Assembly: GCF_003952385.1 (NCBI RefSeq)
Contig: NZ_CP034444.1
Span: 3,720,001-3,784,000, forward strand
DNA: 64,000 nucleotides
Direction: 5' to 3'
DNA from: Mesorhizobium sp. M1D.F.Ca.ET.043.01.1.1
GTDB lineage: Bacteria; Pseudomonadota; Alphaproteobacteria; Rhizobiales; Rhizobiaceae
Shown: piece by piece, positions 1-8,410 of the stretch
How the letters are laid out: each line of letters begins with the position of its first letter
How positions within the stretch are numbered: the first letter of the stretch is position 1
Position numbers and translations under genes: made by a program
Notes under the pieces: generated by a model
The model's database searches: none
Seen by the model: only the letters and a program-made list of their open reading frames with translations
What the model was told of the DNA's origin: nothing

Positions 1-752
1 ACTGCCGCATCCTGCACCCACCAGGCGCCTTCGGCGAAGCCGGGCAGGTCGGTGACGGCGGCCTGCAATTTTTCAACCCGCACCGTGCCGGTCGGCAGCA
101 CGATGCCGCCGAGCTGCCCGGCCCAGAGCGTCGGGTCGGCCTTCACGGTGAAATCGACCGGCGCCTCGTGCCGATGGGCGGCAAGGATGGCCTGCGCCTT
201 GTCGTTGCCATAGGCCGCGGTCAGCCGGTCAGCGAACCACTGCGGCGCTTCGCTCGTCGCGGCAAGCGCCGGCGCAAGCTCGGCCTCCTTGGCGCGCGCC
301 AACGAGCGCAGCAGGCCGTTGACGAGGCCGGAGAAGCGCAATGTGCGCGGATCGGACTTGGCGTGGGTGACCGCAAGGTCGACGGCGGCGCTGTCCGGAA
401 CGTCGAGGAACAGGATCTGCGCGGCGGCGACATGCAGGATGTGCGAGAGCGCCGTGGCGTTGGCCGGCAGCGGCCGCTCCAGGCGCTTTGCCAGCAGTCC
501 GGCAATTGTCATGCGATAGCGTAGCGCGGTGACCAGTATGGCGCGCACCAATGCGCGGTCGCGGGCATCGAGCGCCTTGTATTGCGGATGGCCGTGCTCG
601 TTGTCGGTCAGCCCGTCGAGCGGGGTGCGGGCATCGATGACGGCGGCGAGCAGGCGCGCGGCAGCCTTGCGCGCGGCCAGGCCGGCGGTCGTCTCGCCCG
701 GATTGCCGTCACGTGTGCCTGGGGTTTGCGGTCGGCGCTTTGCTCCGTTCAC
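1..752 (-). CDS. rsmB: 16S rRNA m5C methyltransferase RsmB/NOP family, partial (3' end off the window)
   Basis: SAM-dependent methyltransferase that makes 5-methylcytosine in 16S rRNA. Only the first 250 codons are present; the gene continues past the left edge. The visible part is the N-terminal NusB-like RNA-binding domain (about residues 20-150, with [17 protein letters not shown] and [11 protein letters not shown]) and the family hallmark GAWWVQDAA at the edge, which directly precedes the methyltransferase core. A GTG start at 752 is chosen because it overlaps the htpX stop as GTGA (4 bp), indicating translational coupling. The reading frame is open throughout. The catalytic cysteines lie outside the window. 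Confidence 0.85.
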   Translation of the reverse strand, partial: MNGAKRRPQTPGTRDGNPGETTAGLAARKAAARLLAAVIDARTPLDGLTDNEHGHPQYKALDARDRALVRAILVTALRYRMTIAGLLAKRLERPLPANATALSHILHVAAAQILFLDVPDSAAVDLAVTHAKSDPRTLRFSGLVNGLLRSLARAKEAELAPALAATSEAPQWFADRLTAAYGNDKAQAILAAHRHEAPVDFTVKADPTLWAGQLGGIVLPTGTVRVEKLQAAVTDLPGFAEGAWWVQDAA

Positions 753-1774
753 GACCACGGACCCTTGGGTCCTGCGCCGCGCGGTCCGGTCGGGTTGCGG
801 CCCCACGGATTGGGCTTCGGCCGCTCCGGTTCAGCCGGCGGCGCGGGCTCGGCCGACTTGCCCCACGGCCCGGCCGGCGCCTCATCGGCGGCTGCCGACG
901 TCTGGGGCCTGGCGGCCTGCGGGGCGCCGCCCGTCTCGCGCGCCATCTGCTCAAGCGCGGCGATGCGGTTCCCGGTGCTCGGATGGGTCGAGAACAGATT
1001 GTCCATGCGTTCGCCGTGCAGCGGATTGATGATGAAGAGATGCGCAGTCGCCGGATTGCGCTCGGCTTCCGGGTTGCGGATGCGTTCGACGCCGCGCGCG
1101 ATCTTGTCAAGGGCGGAGGCCAGCCATAGCGGATTTCCGCAGATTTCGGCGCCGCGCCGGTCGGCCTCGTATTCGCGGGTGCGGCTTACCGCCATTTGCA
1201 CGATCATGGCCGCGAACGGAGCGACCAGCATCGCCACCAAGACGCCGACGAAGCCGAACGGGTTGTTGTTGTCGCGGCTGCCGCCGAAGAAGAAGGCGAA
1301 GTTGCCGAGCATGGAGATGGCGCCGGCAAGCGTCGCGACGATGGTCATGGTGAGCGTATCGCGATGCTGCACATGGGCAAGCTCATGCGCCATCACCGCC
1401 GCGACCTCCTCGTGGCTGAGCCGCTCCAGCAGCCCGGTGGACGCGGCCACGGCGGCATTCTCAGGGTTACGGCCGGTTGCAAAGGCGTTGGGCTGGGGGT
1501 TGTTGATCAGATAGGTCTTGGGCATCGGCAGGCCGGCCTGTTTGGCCAACGCCTCCACGATGGCATGGAATTCCGGGGCATTGCCCGCGTCGACCTCGAC
1601 GGCGTCGTTCATCCGGAGCACCATCTTGTCGGCGTTCCAGTAGGCGAACAGGTTCATGCCGGCGGCGAACAGCAGGGCAATGATCATGCCGCCCGAGCCG
1701 CCGATCAGAAAGCCGACGCCCATGAACAGCGCGGTCATCGCGGCGAGGAGCATGGCGGTGCGAAGCGTGTTCAT
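749..1774 (-). CDS. htpX: Membrane zinc metalloprotease HtpX
   Basis: Integral membrane M48 endopeptidase that degrades misfolded membrane proteins. The 341-residue protein starts with two hydrophobic segments (about 7-25 and 29-47). It carries the zinc site HELAH in [13 protein letters not shown] near residue 130, a second hydrophobic pair near 145-195, and the third-ligand region [14 protein letters not shown]. The last 60 residues are a Pro/Gly/Ala-rich tail ending in [19 protein letters not shown], longer than in E. coli HtpX and presumably disordered. It overlaps rsmB by 4 bp in the same direction. The start is the only methionine before the first membrane segment. Confidence 0.93.
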   Translation of the reverse strand: MNTLRTAMLLAAMTALFMGVGFLIGGSGGMIIALLFAAGMNLFAYWNADKMVLRMNDAVEVDAGNAPEFHAIVEALAKQAGLPMPKTYLINNPQPNAFATGRNPENAAVAASTGLLERLSHEEVAAVMAHELAHVQHRDTLTMTIVATLAGAISMLGNFAFFFGGSRDNNNPFGFVGVLVAMLVAPFAAMIVQMAVSRTREYEADRRGAEICGNPLWLASALDKIARGVERIRNPEAERNPATAHLFIINPLHGERMDNLFSTHPSTGNRIAALEQMARETGGAPQAARPQTSAAADEAPAGPWGKSAEPAPPAEPERPKPNPWGRNPTGPRGAGPKGPWS

Positions 1775-1880
1775 CGTCTCTTCCGTTCGGCGTGGTCGCG
1801 ATTAGGGGTCGATCCGTCTTGCATCATGGCTATATGATGGGAAAGGCCGGTCCCCGTTTCAATCGGCAGGGAAATATCGC

Positions 1881-2099
1881 ATGTCCGCAGAACCCAGCAA
1901 AACCGAAACCGCCGAAGACGACATGCCGCAAAGGATGCTGACGCCGGCTGCCGAGCGTGCCCTGGCGGAGGCCGAAGCCAGGCGCAAGGCATATCGCGAG
2001 GCGGAAGCCCGCCTGCCGAAGGAGATCGGCGGCCGCGGCGGCAAGGAACCCGGGCGCTACGGCGACTGGGAAGTGAAGGGTCTCGCCAGCGACTTCTAA
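1881..2099 (+). CDS. Succinate dehydrogenase assembly factor 4-like protein (DUF1674)
   Basis: A 72-residue soluble protein. Its C-terminal half (GGRGGKEPGRYGDWEVKGLA followed by SDF) is the DUF1674/SDHAF4 signature, also found in mitochondrial SDHAF4 (Sdh8), which binds flavinated SdhA and protects it before complex II assembly. The N-terminal half is a charged Ala/Glu/Arg-rich helix (residues 20-45). It is divergent from htpX with about 100 bp between the starts. Bacterial function is inferred from the mitochondrial homologue. Confidence 0.85.
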   Translation: MSAEPSKTETAEDDMPQRMLTPAAERALAEAEARRKAYREAEARLPKEIGGRGGKEPGRYGDWEVKGLASDF

Positions 2100-2104
2100 C
2101 CAGA

Positions 2105-2770
2105 CTAGGCCGCGTCGCGCTGCGGCTCGACGACCATCCAGCCATTGTCGTCCGTGGCGACGCCAAGCGCATCGTAGGTGGCGATGCTGGCGTGCTGCGT
2201 CACGACCGGATGGACATGCGTGGTGCTGATCACCATCACCGACGCGCCGGAAGCCTCGCCGGCCGCGATGCCGGCCGGGGCGTCCTCGAAGACAAGGCAA
2301 TCGCGCGCCTCGACGCCAAGACGCTTTGCCGCCAGGAGGAAGCAGTCGGGCGCCGGCTTGCCGTGGGCGACGTCCTCGGCCGACACCATCGTGGCGGGCA
2401 CCGGAATGCCGGCCGCCGCAATGCGCAGCAGCGCGAGCTCGCGCGGCGCCGAGGTGACGATGGCCCAGCGTTCCGGCCGCAGCGACTTGAGAAACGCCAC
2501 GGCGCCGGGGATCGGCACGATGCCCTCGAGGTCCGCGGCCTCGGCCTTGAGCAGCGCATCGGCCTCAGTGACCGGATCGACGCCGGGGAGCTTCAGCGCC
2601 GAGATCGTCTCGATCGCGCGCTTGCCGTGGATCGTCGGCAGGAAGCCCGCGACGTCGAGACCTTGGCGATTGGCCCACTGCGTCCACACGCGTTCCGCCG
2701 CTGCGATCGAATTGAGGACTGTGCCGTCCATGTCGAAAAGGAAGGCGGCGAACTTTCTGCCTGGAAACAT
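2105..2770 (-). CDS. HAD-IA family sugar-phosphate phosphatase-like hydrolase
   Basis: Haloacid dehalogenase-type phosphohydrolase of 221 residues with a cytoplasmic Rossmann core. Motif I is FDMDGTVLNS near the N-terminus (nucleophile and acid/base aspartates), motif II is IVTSAPREL, motif III is HGKPAPDCF with the lysine, and motif IV is CLVFEDAPAG. The helical cap lies between motifs I and II. The layout resembles glycerol-phosphatase/2-deoxyglucose-6-phosphatase enzymes, but the substrate cannot be read from sequence. The start at 2770 has AGGA eight bases upstream; a longer frame to 2881 adds 37 residues unlike the family. Convergent with the SDHAF4-like gene, 5 bp apart. Confidence 0.85.
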   Translation of the reverse strand: MFPGRKFAAFLFDMDGTVLNSIAAAERVWTQWANRQGLDVAGFLPTIHGKRAIETISALKLPGVDPVTEADALLKAEAADLEGIVPIPGAVAFLKSLRPERWAIVTSAPRELALLRIAAAGIPVPATMVSAEDVAHGKPAPDCFLLAAKRLGVEARDCLVFEDAPAGIAAGEASGASVMVISTTHVHPVVTQHASIATYDALGVATDDNGWMVVEPQRDAA

Positions 2771-2940
2771 CGGATATCCTGGGAGTGTTTTTTGGGGAGG
2801 GCAAAGCCTGGATGTATGGTAGACTGGCGGGCGCCGCATTGGAAGGCGCGAGGCAGTCTTTTCGACCCGACGCAGGAACAACAGACCCGTTGCCGCGTTG
2901 ATTGGAAAGTCTTTCCAAGAAATGACGAAGGGGGAACGCG

Positions 2941-3810
2941 ATGCTGATCCGGCTCGGCTACGAAATCGCTATCGAATGCGTCCAGGCCACGCCGATCATC
3001 TCGCTCCTCGATATCCATCCCGACCGCCATGCCGATATCAAACGGCAGACGCGCGTGCTCACCTCGCCGTCCGTGCCGACCCGGACCTATCGCGACCGCC
3101 ACAACAATATCTGCCGCCGCTTCACGGCGCCGCCCGGCGGGTTCCGCATCCTTTACGATGCGGTGATCGAGGACAGCGGCGGGACCGACGAGGTCAACAG
3201 GCTGGCGCGCGAAACACCGGTCGCGGATCTGCCGGATGACGTGCTGGTCTATCTGCTCGGCAGCCGCTATTGCGAGACGGATCACCTCAGCGGCCGCGCC
3301 TGGCAGTTGTTCGGCCATCTGCCGTCCGGCTGGGCCCGCGTGCAGGCGATCGTCGACTATGTCCACAGCCGGCTTTCCTTCGGCTATGGCTATGCCCGCG
3401 CCACCCGCACGGCGGCACAGGCGCATGAGGAGCGCGTGGGCGTCTGCCGCGACTTCGCGCATCTGGCGATCGCGCTCTGCCGCGCAATGAACATTCCGGC
3501 GCGCTACGTGAATGGCTATCTCGGCGATATCGGCGTGCCGGCCGATCCCGCGCCGATGGACTTCTCGGCCTGGATAGAAGTGTTCCTCGACGGCAAATGG
3601 TACACGTTCGACCCGCGCCACAATTGTCCGCGGATCGGCCGCATCGTGATCGCGCGCGGCCGCGACGCCACCGACGTGCCGCTGCTGCACAGCTTCGGCC
3701 CGCACAAGCTCGTGCTGTTCAAGGTGTGGACCTACGAGCAGGAAGGCAACCGTTTCAACCCACCGCATCGTGGCCTCGACCGTACGATCAGCGCGGGGAT
3801 GCTGGCATAA
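2941..3810 (+). CDS. Transglutaminase-like family protein
   Basis: A 289-residue protein with an N-terminal beta-sandwich (about 1-110) followed by a papain-like transglutaminase core. The nucleophile motif is GVCRDFAHLAIALCR (Cys near residue 169) and the Asp motif is WYTFDPRHNCPRIGR. The catalytic His position, usually in DFHAWFE, reads DFSAWIE here, so the classical Cys-His-Asp triad appears incomplete; I believe some rhizobial members share this Ser. Such proteins are often proteases or peptidoglycan-linked enzymes rather than crosslinkers. The start follows GGGGGAA in GAAGGGGGAACGCG immediately upstream. Confidence 0.82.
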   Translation: MLIRLGYEIAIECVQATPIISLLDIHPDRHADIKRQTRVLTSPSVPTRTYRDRHNNICRRFTAPPGGFRILYDAVIEDSGGTDEVNRLARETPVADLPDDVLVYLLGSRYCETDHLSGRAWQLFGHLPSGWARVQAIVDYVHSRLSFGYGYARATRTAAQAHEERVGVCRDFAHLAIALCRAMNIPARYVNGYLGDIGVPADPAPMDFSAWIEVFLDGKWYTFDPRHNCPRIGRIVIARGRDATDVPLLHSFGPHKLVLFKVWTYEQEGNRFNPPHRGLDRTISAGMLA

Positions 3811-4114
3811 GCCAGCCGGCTGTCCCGCCACGCTTTCGGCGCCGTTGCTGACCCGCTTCGGCACAGGCCAGGCTGTACCGAAGCGGGAAGCGCCGCGATC
3901 GCTCCGCAGAACATGGTAAGCGCTTCCTGAACGATATTTCACCGCCAGTTTCTTGTTTACCCGCCATTCACCTTCCTGTCTGCCGAAATGATGAGAAAAC
4001 AATGAGTTAACTTGCTGCTGGCCATCCTTCGGCGAGGCGGCGGCCGCATCTGGCCGAAATCCTGCAGCGCCTGCGCCGAGCGGCTCCGATGCCGCGGACA
4101 GCGGAGGCGGAAGG
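3811..4114. other. Intergenic region with a 10-bp stem-loop
   Basis: No coding potential seen. A perfect inverted repeat CCCGCTTCGG (3852-3861) / CCGAAGCGGG (3878-3887) with a 16-nt loop lies just after the transglutaminase-like gene. There is no following T-run, so a terminator call is weak. The rest is AT-richer leader DNA ahead of the Tad-type gene. Confidence 0.5.
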
Positions 4115-5533
4115 ATGCGGCAGTTCAAAGGTCTCGTTCGTGGGGTGAACGGGTTTGCCCGGGATCGCGGAGGCAATTTCGCGGTTCTGTTCGGGGCTGC
4201 CGTATCGGTCCTGGCGCTGGGGGTGGGATTCGCGGTCAATATCTCGCAGATCTACAATGCCAGATCGAGTTTGCAGAGCGTCGTCGACGCCGCCGTGACC
4301 TCGACGGCACGCGATCTCACCCTCGGCGTCATCAAGGAGGCCGATGCCAATCAATCGGTGCAGGCATTTCTCGACGCCAACAGCACGGCCGGCATCCTGC
4401 AGGCCGACCAGATCGTGCTCGACAAGCTCACGATCGACAGGACAGCGAAAACCGTGCAGGCGGATGTGCATGCCGACATTGGTCTCTATTTCCCGCTTTT
4501 CAGCATGGGCAACATGCAGCGCGTGACCACTTCAACCACCGCTCTCTATTCTGACAAGAAGATCGAGGTGGCGATGATGCTCGACATCACCGGCTCGATG
4601 GCGCCTAACAGGCGCGCCAAGACCAACAAGATCGGCGACCTGCAAGCGGCCGCATCGCAAACGGTCAAGGATCTTCTGGGACAGAACCGGGATCCCAACG
4701 ACCCACGGATCCGGGTGGCGATCGTTCCCTATGCCGAGGCGGTCAACACCGGCGGCCTCGCCGGGACTGTATTCGTCGAGACGGAGGATGGACCAAGGGT
4801 GCCGCCGCCGATCGATGCGCCGGCGGCGGTCTCCACCACGACGGCTCCCGACAAGTGCGCCACCGAACGCAAGGACAAGGATGGCTATGCCGACTATTCG
4901 TCCGATGGCCCCGATACACTTCGCCGAAACAACAAGGGCAAGACCTATCAGGCCAAAGTCAACCGCGACTACCGCATGCGGACATGCCCCGCGGCGGCTC
5001 TGGTTCCGCTGACCGCCGACCAGGACAAGCTGCTCACGGCAATCGGTCATTTCCAGGCCGCGGGCGTGACTGCGGGCGGCATTGCCGCGCAATGGGGCTA
5101 CTACATGCTCTCCCCGTCGTGGCGCGCGACAATTGCCGATGCCCGCCTGGGCGCCGGCCCGGCCAATTTCGATCCGAAAAAGGTGGCCAAGATCGCCATC
5201 CTGATGACGGATGGCCAATTCAACACCGCCTTTGCCCGAGGGCGCGGCGCTGGCGCGTGGCAGGACGAGGGCGAGACTTCGCGCGCCAATGCCGAAGCCA
5301 TTTGCGACAACATGAAGCGCGACGGCATCGAGGTCTTCACCATCGGCTTCGATCTCAATGACCCATCGATGACCGCGGCCGAGCGGGATCAGGCCAAGTC
5401 CGTGTTGAAGGACTGCTCGAGCGCAGACACCTCCTCGTTGAAGCACTATTACGAGGCCGCCACGGGCGCCGAGTTGTCAGATGCCTTCGGCGAGATCACC
5501 CGCAACATCGAAAAGCTCACCATCGACCGCTGA
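4115..5533 (+). CDS. TadE/TadG-type pilus assembly protein with von Willebrand A domain
   Basis: A 472-residue envelope protein. Residues about 13-45 form a Tad-type N-terminal hydrophobic helix preceded by the typical DRGGNFAVLFG segment. A pseudopilin-like region follows to about 145. A VWA domain then starts at KIEVAMMLDITGSMAP, with the metal-binding MIDAS signature DITGS, and continues through KIAILMTDGQFNTA. TadG-like proteins help anchor or assemble Flp/Tad pili, usually as part of a tad cluster. Here it stands alone with no tadABCEF genes nearby. GGAGG seven bases upstream supports the ATG at 4115. Confidence 0.85.
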   Translation: MRQFKGLVRGVNGFARDRGGNFAVLFGAAVSVLALGVGFAVNISQIYNARSSLQSVVDAAVTSTARDLTLGVIKEADANQSVQAFLDANSTAGILQADQIVLDKLTIDRTAKTVQADVHADIGLYFPLFSMGNMQRVTTSTTALYSDKKIEVAMMLDITGSMAPNRRAKTNKIGDLQAAASQTVKDLLGQNRDPNDPRIRVAIVPYAEAVNTGGLAGTVFVETEDGPRVPPPIDAPAAVSTTTAPDKCATERKDKDGYADYSSDGPDTLRRNNKGKTYQAKVNRDYRMRTCPAAALVPLTADQDKLLTAIGHFQAAGVTAGGIAAQWGYYMLSPSWRATIADARLGAGPANFDPKKVAKIAILMTDGQFNTAFARGRGAGAWQDEGETSRANAEAICDNMKRDGIEVFTIGFDLNDPSMTAAERDQAKSVLKDCSSADTSSLKHYYEAATGAELSDAFGEITRNIEKLTIDR

Positions 5534-5539
5534 CCGCCC

Positions 5540-5645
5540 TTAGAGCGGTTCGGCGATTCATAGAATCGCCGAACCGCTCTAAGTATTTGTTTTTACGCAA
5601 TTCCGAACGGAAAACCGTTACACACTTTTCCTGGATTTGCTCTAG
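5540..5645. repeat. Intergenic palindromic repeat, family A copy 1
   Basis: A perfect 20-bp inverted repeat with a 3-nt loop (arms 5540-5559 and 5563-5582, beginning TTAGAGCGGTTCGGCGATTC) is followed by a conserved tail with TTTTTACGCAATTCCG, ACGGAAAACCG and CACACTTTTCCTGG. The same tail recurs at 11731-11797 and, degraded, at 30940-31018. The hairpin could also end transcription of the Tad-type gene. Confidence 0.85.
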
Positions 5646-5660
5646 GCAGACCGCGAGAAA

Positions 5661-5698
5661 GGAAAAGGCCGCCGCTTCTTGACGAAGCAGGCGGCCTT
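5661..5698 (-). terminator. Rho-independent terminator of the small minus-strand unit
   Basis: Read on the minus strand, GGCCGCC-TGCTTC-GTCAA-GAAGC-GGCGGCC forms a long GC-rich stem followed by TTTTCC. It lies about 70 bp after the stop of the 23-codon ORF and would close a short transcript of roughly 200 nt. Confidence 0.7.
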
Positions 5699-5767
5699 CC
5701 GTGTTTCCGTCCATGACGCGGCTCCTGGCGGCGACCCCTTCGGGTCACCTGCCGCGCGTCTCGCGCC

Positions 5768-5839
5768 TTAACGGGAAGACTGCTTCCCGGAAGTGCAATC
5801 CGCTGAGCTCACGTTATGGAAAACGAAATCACTCGACAT
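5768..5839 (-). CDS. 23-residue peptide with a maximal Shine-Dalgarno site (candidate leader peptide)
   Basis: A short frame of 23 codons ending in TAA; the peptide begins MSSDFVFHNV and ends SGKQSSR. It is preceded at optimal distance by 15 bases fully complementary to the expected 16S rRNA 3' tail. Between its stop and the terminator at 5661-5698 a second hairpin can form (GGTGACCC-GAAG-GGGTCGCC, about 5730-5750). The arrangement of strong RBS, tiny ORF, hairpin and terminator resembles a leader peptide or a small translated RNA, but no attenuated gene follows. I do not recognise the peptide. It lies downstream of marR on the same strand. Confidence 0.5.
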   Translation of the reverse strand: MSSDFVFHNVSSADCTSGKQSSR

Positions 5840-5840
5840 C

Positions 5841-5855
5841 GGATCACCTCCTTTC
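5841..5855 (-). promoter_or_regulatory. Extended ribosome binding site, 15 nt complementary to the 16S 3' tail
   Basis: The plus strand reads GGATCACCTCCTTTC, which is the usual 3' end of alphaproteobacterial 16S rRNA, so the minus-strand RNA carries its exact complement. The GGAGG core sits seven bases from the ATG at 5839. Most genes in the window have only 4-6 matching bases. Confidence 0.8.
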
Positions 5856-6042
5856 GGTTTGTTGAACACAGGCAGATGATGGGGTGCATCGCGGCAAAAG
5901 ACAAGATGACGCGACGGAATGGCCATGCCTCGGGCGGGAAATCCTTCTCCGGCGGTGCTTTTGCGCAACAGGTCGGGATTGCGGTTCAGGGAGCAATGCC
6001 TCCCGCCCGATGTCATCACCTTCAGAACCTGGCCGCGCCACG

Positions 6043-6513
6043 TCACGCCTGCTCTTCTGCTTCTCCTTCCAGCTTCCGGCGAAGCGCCTTCACGACAGAG
6101 TGCGTGGTCTCCAGTTCGCCGACCTCGATCCCCTCCGAGAGCCAGTTCACCCAAGGCGCCTGCAGGCGCATGGCGGCGTCGAATGCCTGTTTCCCGGTAT
6201 CGGTCAGCACCACGAGCTGCGCCCGCCGGTGATGTGGGTTGGGCTTGAACGCGACAAGCCCCTCTTCCGCCAGGTCGTTGACGATGCGCTGGACGTTCTG
6301 ACGATTGGCGCCCATGTCGCGCGCCAGCCACGCGACCGGCTGCGGCCGGTCTGCCGCGACGATGGTGCCTAGCACCTGCCAGCGGGCGCTCGTCAGGCCG
6401 AGGCCGGCGACGAGCCTGTCGCCGGAGGCGATGACGAGGTTGTTGAGCCTGAACAGATCGAGAAAGAGACCGGTCAACGCGGCGGCGGCCTTGGTTCGGT
6501 CGGTTCCATGCAT
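6043..6513 (-). CDS. MarR family transcriptional regulator
   Basis: A 156-residue dimeric winged-helix regulator. The sequence LGLTSARWQVLGTIVAADRP is followed by the recognition region VAWLARDMGANRQNVQRIVNDL, the wing GLVAFKPNPHHRRAQLVVLT and C-terminal dimerisation helices. It is divergent from a monooxygenase-like gene, with a shared 104-bp control region holding an inverted repeat over the neighbour's -35 box, so it probably represses both. The ligand is unknown. The ATG at 6513 is the family-consistent start. Confidence 0.88.
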   Translation of the reverse strand: MHGTDRTKAAAALTGLFLDLFRLNNLVIASGDRLVAGLGLTSARWQVLGTIVAADRPQPVAWLARDMGANRQNVQRIVNDLAEEGLVAFKPNPHHRRAQLVVLTDTGKQAFDAAMRLQAPWVNWLSEGIEVGELETTHSVVKALRRKLEGEAEEQA

Positions 6514-6526
6514 TTTTTGTCACCAT

Positions 6527-6565
6527 ACAATGATATTGACATCATAGTGTCCAAGTGGATATATT
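6527..6565 (+). promoter_or_regulatory. Promoter with overlapping MarR-type operator candidate
   Basis: A -35 box TTGACA (6536-6541) and a -10 box TATATT (6560-6565) are 18 bp apart and face the monooxygenase-like gene. The inverted repeat ACAATGAT (6527-6534) / ATCATAGT (6541-6548) matches at 7 of 8 positions and overlaps the -35 box, the usual position for a MarR repressor site. The arrangement is seen in sequence; binding is inferred. Confidence 0.6.
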
Positions 6566-6617
6566 GGCTCTATCATACCGAACTGACACCATGAAACCAT
6601 ATCGAACGGAGTTTGTC

Positions 6618-6986
6618 ATGCCTCATATGCGCCCATTGGACCCTGCCTTCCCGATCGAACGCCAGATCGCCGTCGACGCTTCCCCCGTCGTGCTCGTCAA
6701 CATCTTCACCCTCGACAAGGCCGACGAGCAGACCTTCCTGCAGGCCTGGGAGGTTGACGCGCATTTCATGAAGCGCCAGCCGGGTTTCATCTCGGCCCAG
6801 CTTCACAGGGCCATTGGCGACAGCCCGACCTATCTCAACTATGCCGTCTGGGAATCGACGGCCGATTTCAGGGCCGCGTTCATGCATCCGGACTTCAGGG
6901 CGAAGCTCTCGGCCTATCCGTCCTCAGCCGCGGCATCCCCACACCTGTTTCAGAAGGTTGCCGTGTCTGGCATCTGCGTTGTGTAG
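6618..6986 (+). CDS. Antibiotic biosynthesis monooxygenase-like (ABM) domain protein
   Basis: A 122-residue ferredoxin-like dimeric alpha/beta-barrel protein of the ABM/YgiN group, many of which oxidise quinols or degrade haem. The ABM core runs from PVVLVNIFTLDKADEQTFL through FMKRQPGFISAQLHR to TYLNYAVWESTADFRAAF. The start at 6618 has GGAG six bases upstream; earlier ATGs at 6555 and 6591 lie on or close to the promoter and are less likely. It is divergent from marR and probably controlled by it. The substrate is unknown. Confidence 0.8.
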   Translation: MPHMRPLDPAFPIERQIAVDASPVVLVNIFTLDKADEQTFLQAWEVDAHFMKRQPGFISAQLHRAIGDSPTYLNYAVWESTADFRAAFMHPDFRAKLSAYPSSAAASPHLFQKVAVSGICVV

Positions 6987-7140
6987 CACTGCCGGAAGCG
7001 AGCAGGGGCGCCAGGAGCCTCCGCCGGGCCCGATCCGGCGGTCAACTCTGTCTCGTCCCCCCGGCCTTTGAATTTCGTCGAGGTCCCGACATAATCCGGA
7101 TGCGGCGCCGTGACAGTTTGCGCCGCATCGGGAGGTGGGA

Positions 7141-8409
7141 ATGGACGCCGCCGACAGAGCCGCGCGGATCGTGCGAACGGTCATTGAGACGCTGAAACCG
7201 GGCTTTGCGGTCAGGTTGTGGACCGGCGAGCGGATCGGCCCCGTCGGCGGTCCGGTGCTCGCCATCAACGACCAGGACATCGTCTGGCAGCTGGTTCGCC
7301 GGCCAGCCTTCGCGACGCTGGTCGAGATGTGGATTTCCAAGACCGTCGACATCGAAGAGGGCACGCTGTTCGATCTCTACGCCTTGCCGTCGCAAGGCAA
7401 GCTCAAGACGAAGCTCAAATCCCTGCCCAAGCTGGCGATCCTGCGCGACCTGCCGATGGTGCTGTTTTCACGGAAGCAGATGACGGCGCGCAGCGACCTT
7501 TCCGGCCGCAAGCCTTTCGTCAGCGGATCGAACAAGGAGGCGATCCAGCATCACTACGACATCTCGAATGCCTTCTACCGGCTCTTTCTCGACGAGCGCA
7601 TGGTCTATAGCTGCGGCTACTTCCGCGATTTCGCCAACGGCATCGACCAGGCCCAGGTCGACAAGCTCGACCACATATGCCGCAAGCTCAGGCTGAAGCC
7701 GGGCGAAACGCTGCTCGACATCGGCTGCGGCTGGGGCGCCATGCTCATCCACGCGGCGAAGAACTACGGCGTCATCGGCCACGGCGTCTCGCTGTCGCAA
7801 GCCCAGACCGAGCTTGCCCGCGAGCGCATTCGCGCCGAGGGGCTGGAGGATCGCATCACCATCGAGATCAAGTCCTATGCCGAGCTCTCCGGCACCTTCG
7901 ACAAGATCTCGTCGATCGGGATGTTCGAGCATCTCGGGATTGCCAACCACGACGCCTATTTCTCGGCCGTGCACCGCCTGCTGAAGCCCGGCGGCATCTA
8001 CCTGCACCACGCCATCACCAGGCGCAGCAAGGGCGACATCCGGAAGACATTGCGCAAGGGTCCGGAATACAAGGCGCTGATCAAATACATCTTTCCCGGC
8101 GGCGAGCTCGACACGATCGGCATGACGCTCGGCAATCTCGAGGCGCATGGCTTCCTGGTCCATGACGTCGAGAACCTGCGCGAGCACTATCAGCGCACCT
8201 GCCGCCTGTGGGCCGAGCGCCTCCATGCGCGCTTCGAGGAGGCGATCGCCGAGGTCGGCGAGGCGAAGGCGCGGCTCTGGCTGCTCTATCTCACCGGCTG
8301 CTCGATCGCCTTCGAGCGCGCCTCGGCGCAGATCTTCCAGACCGTCGCCACAAAGCGCGCGCGTGGCGCCAGCGGCCTGCCGCCGACGCGGGCCGATTTG
8401 TATCGATAG
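7141..8409 (+). CDS. cfa: Cyclopropane-fatty-acyl-phospholipid synthase
   Basis: Transfers a methylene group from S-adenosylmethionine to the double bond of unsaturated phospholipid acyl chains, making cyclopropane fatty acids at the membrane. The 422-residue protein has an N-terminal lipid-binding region (1-120), then IQHHYDISNAFYRLFLD and the SAM-binding motif LDIGCGWG (about 193-200). Further family motifs are SIGMFEHLG, PGGIYLHHAI and CSIAFERASAQIFQ near the end. The ATG at 7141 follows GGGAGG closely; a GTG at 7135 would lie inside that Shine-Dalgarno sequence. Confidence 0.92.
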   Translation: MDAADRAARIVRTVIETLKPGFAVRLWTGERIGPVGGPVLAINDQDIVWQLVRRPAFATLVEMWISKTVDIEEGTLFDLYALPSQGKLKTKLKSLPKLAILRDLPMVLFSRKQMTARSDLSGRKPFVSGSNKEAIQHHYDISNAFYRLFLDERMVYSCGYFRDFANGIDQAQVDKLDHICRKLRLKPGETLLDIGCGWGAMLIHAAKNYGVIGHGVSLSQAQTELARERIRAEGLEDRITIEIKSYAELSGTFDKISSIGMFEHLGIANHDAYFSAVHRLLKPGGIYLHHAITRRSKGDIRKTLRKGPEYKALIKYIFPGGELDTIGMTLGNLEAHGFLVHDVENLREHYQRTCRLWAERLHARFEEAIAEVGEAKARLWLLYLTGCSIAFERASAQIFQTVATKRARGASGLPPTRADLYR

Positions 8410-8410
8410 C

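Noticed and set aside
491..497. Reading the DGDFDGD motif (residue numbers of the polymerase-like protein) as an EF-hand or dockerin calcium loop
   Set aside because: The twelfth loop position is Ile rather than Glu or Asp, and hydrophobic strands flank the motif as in a double-psi barrel.
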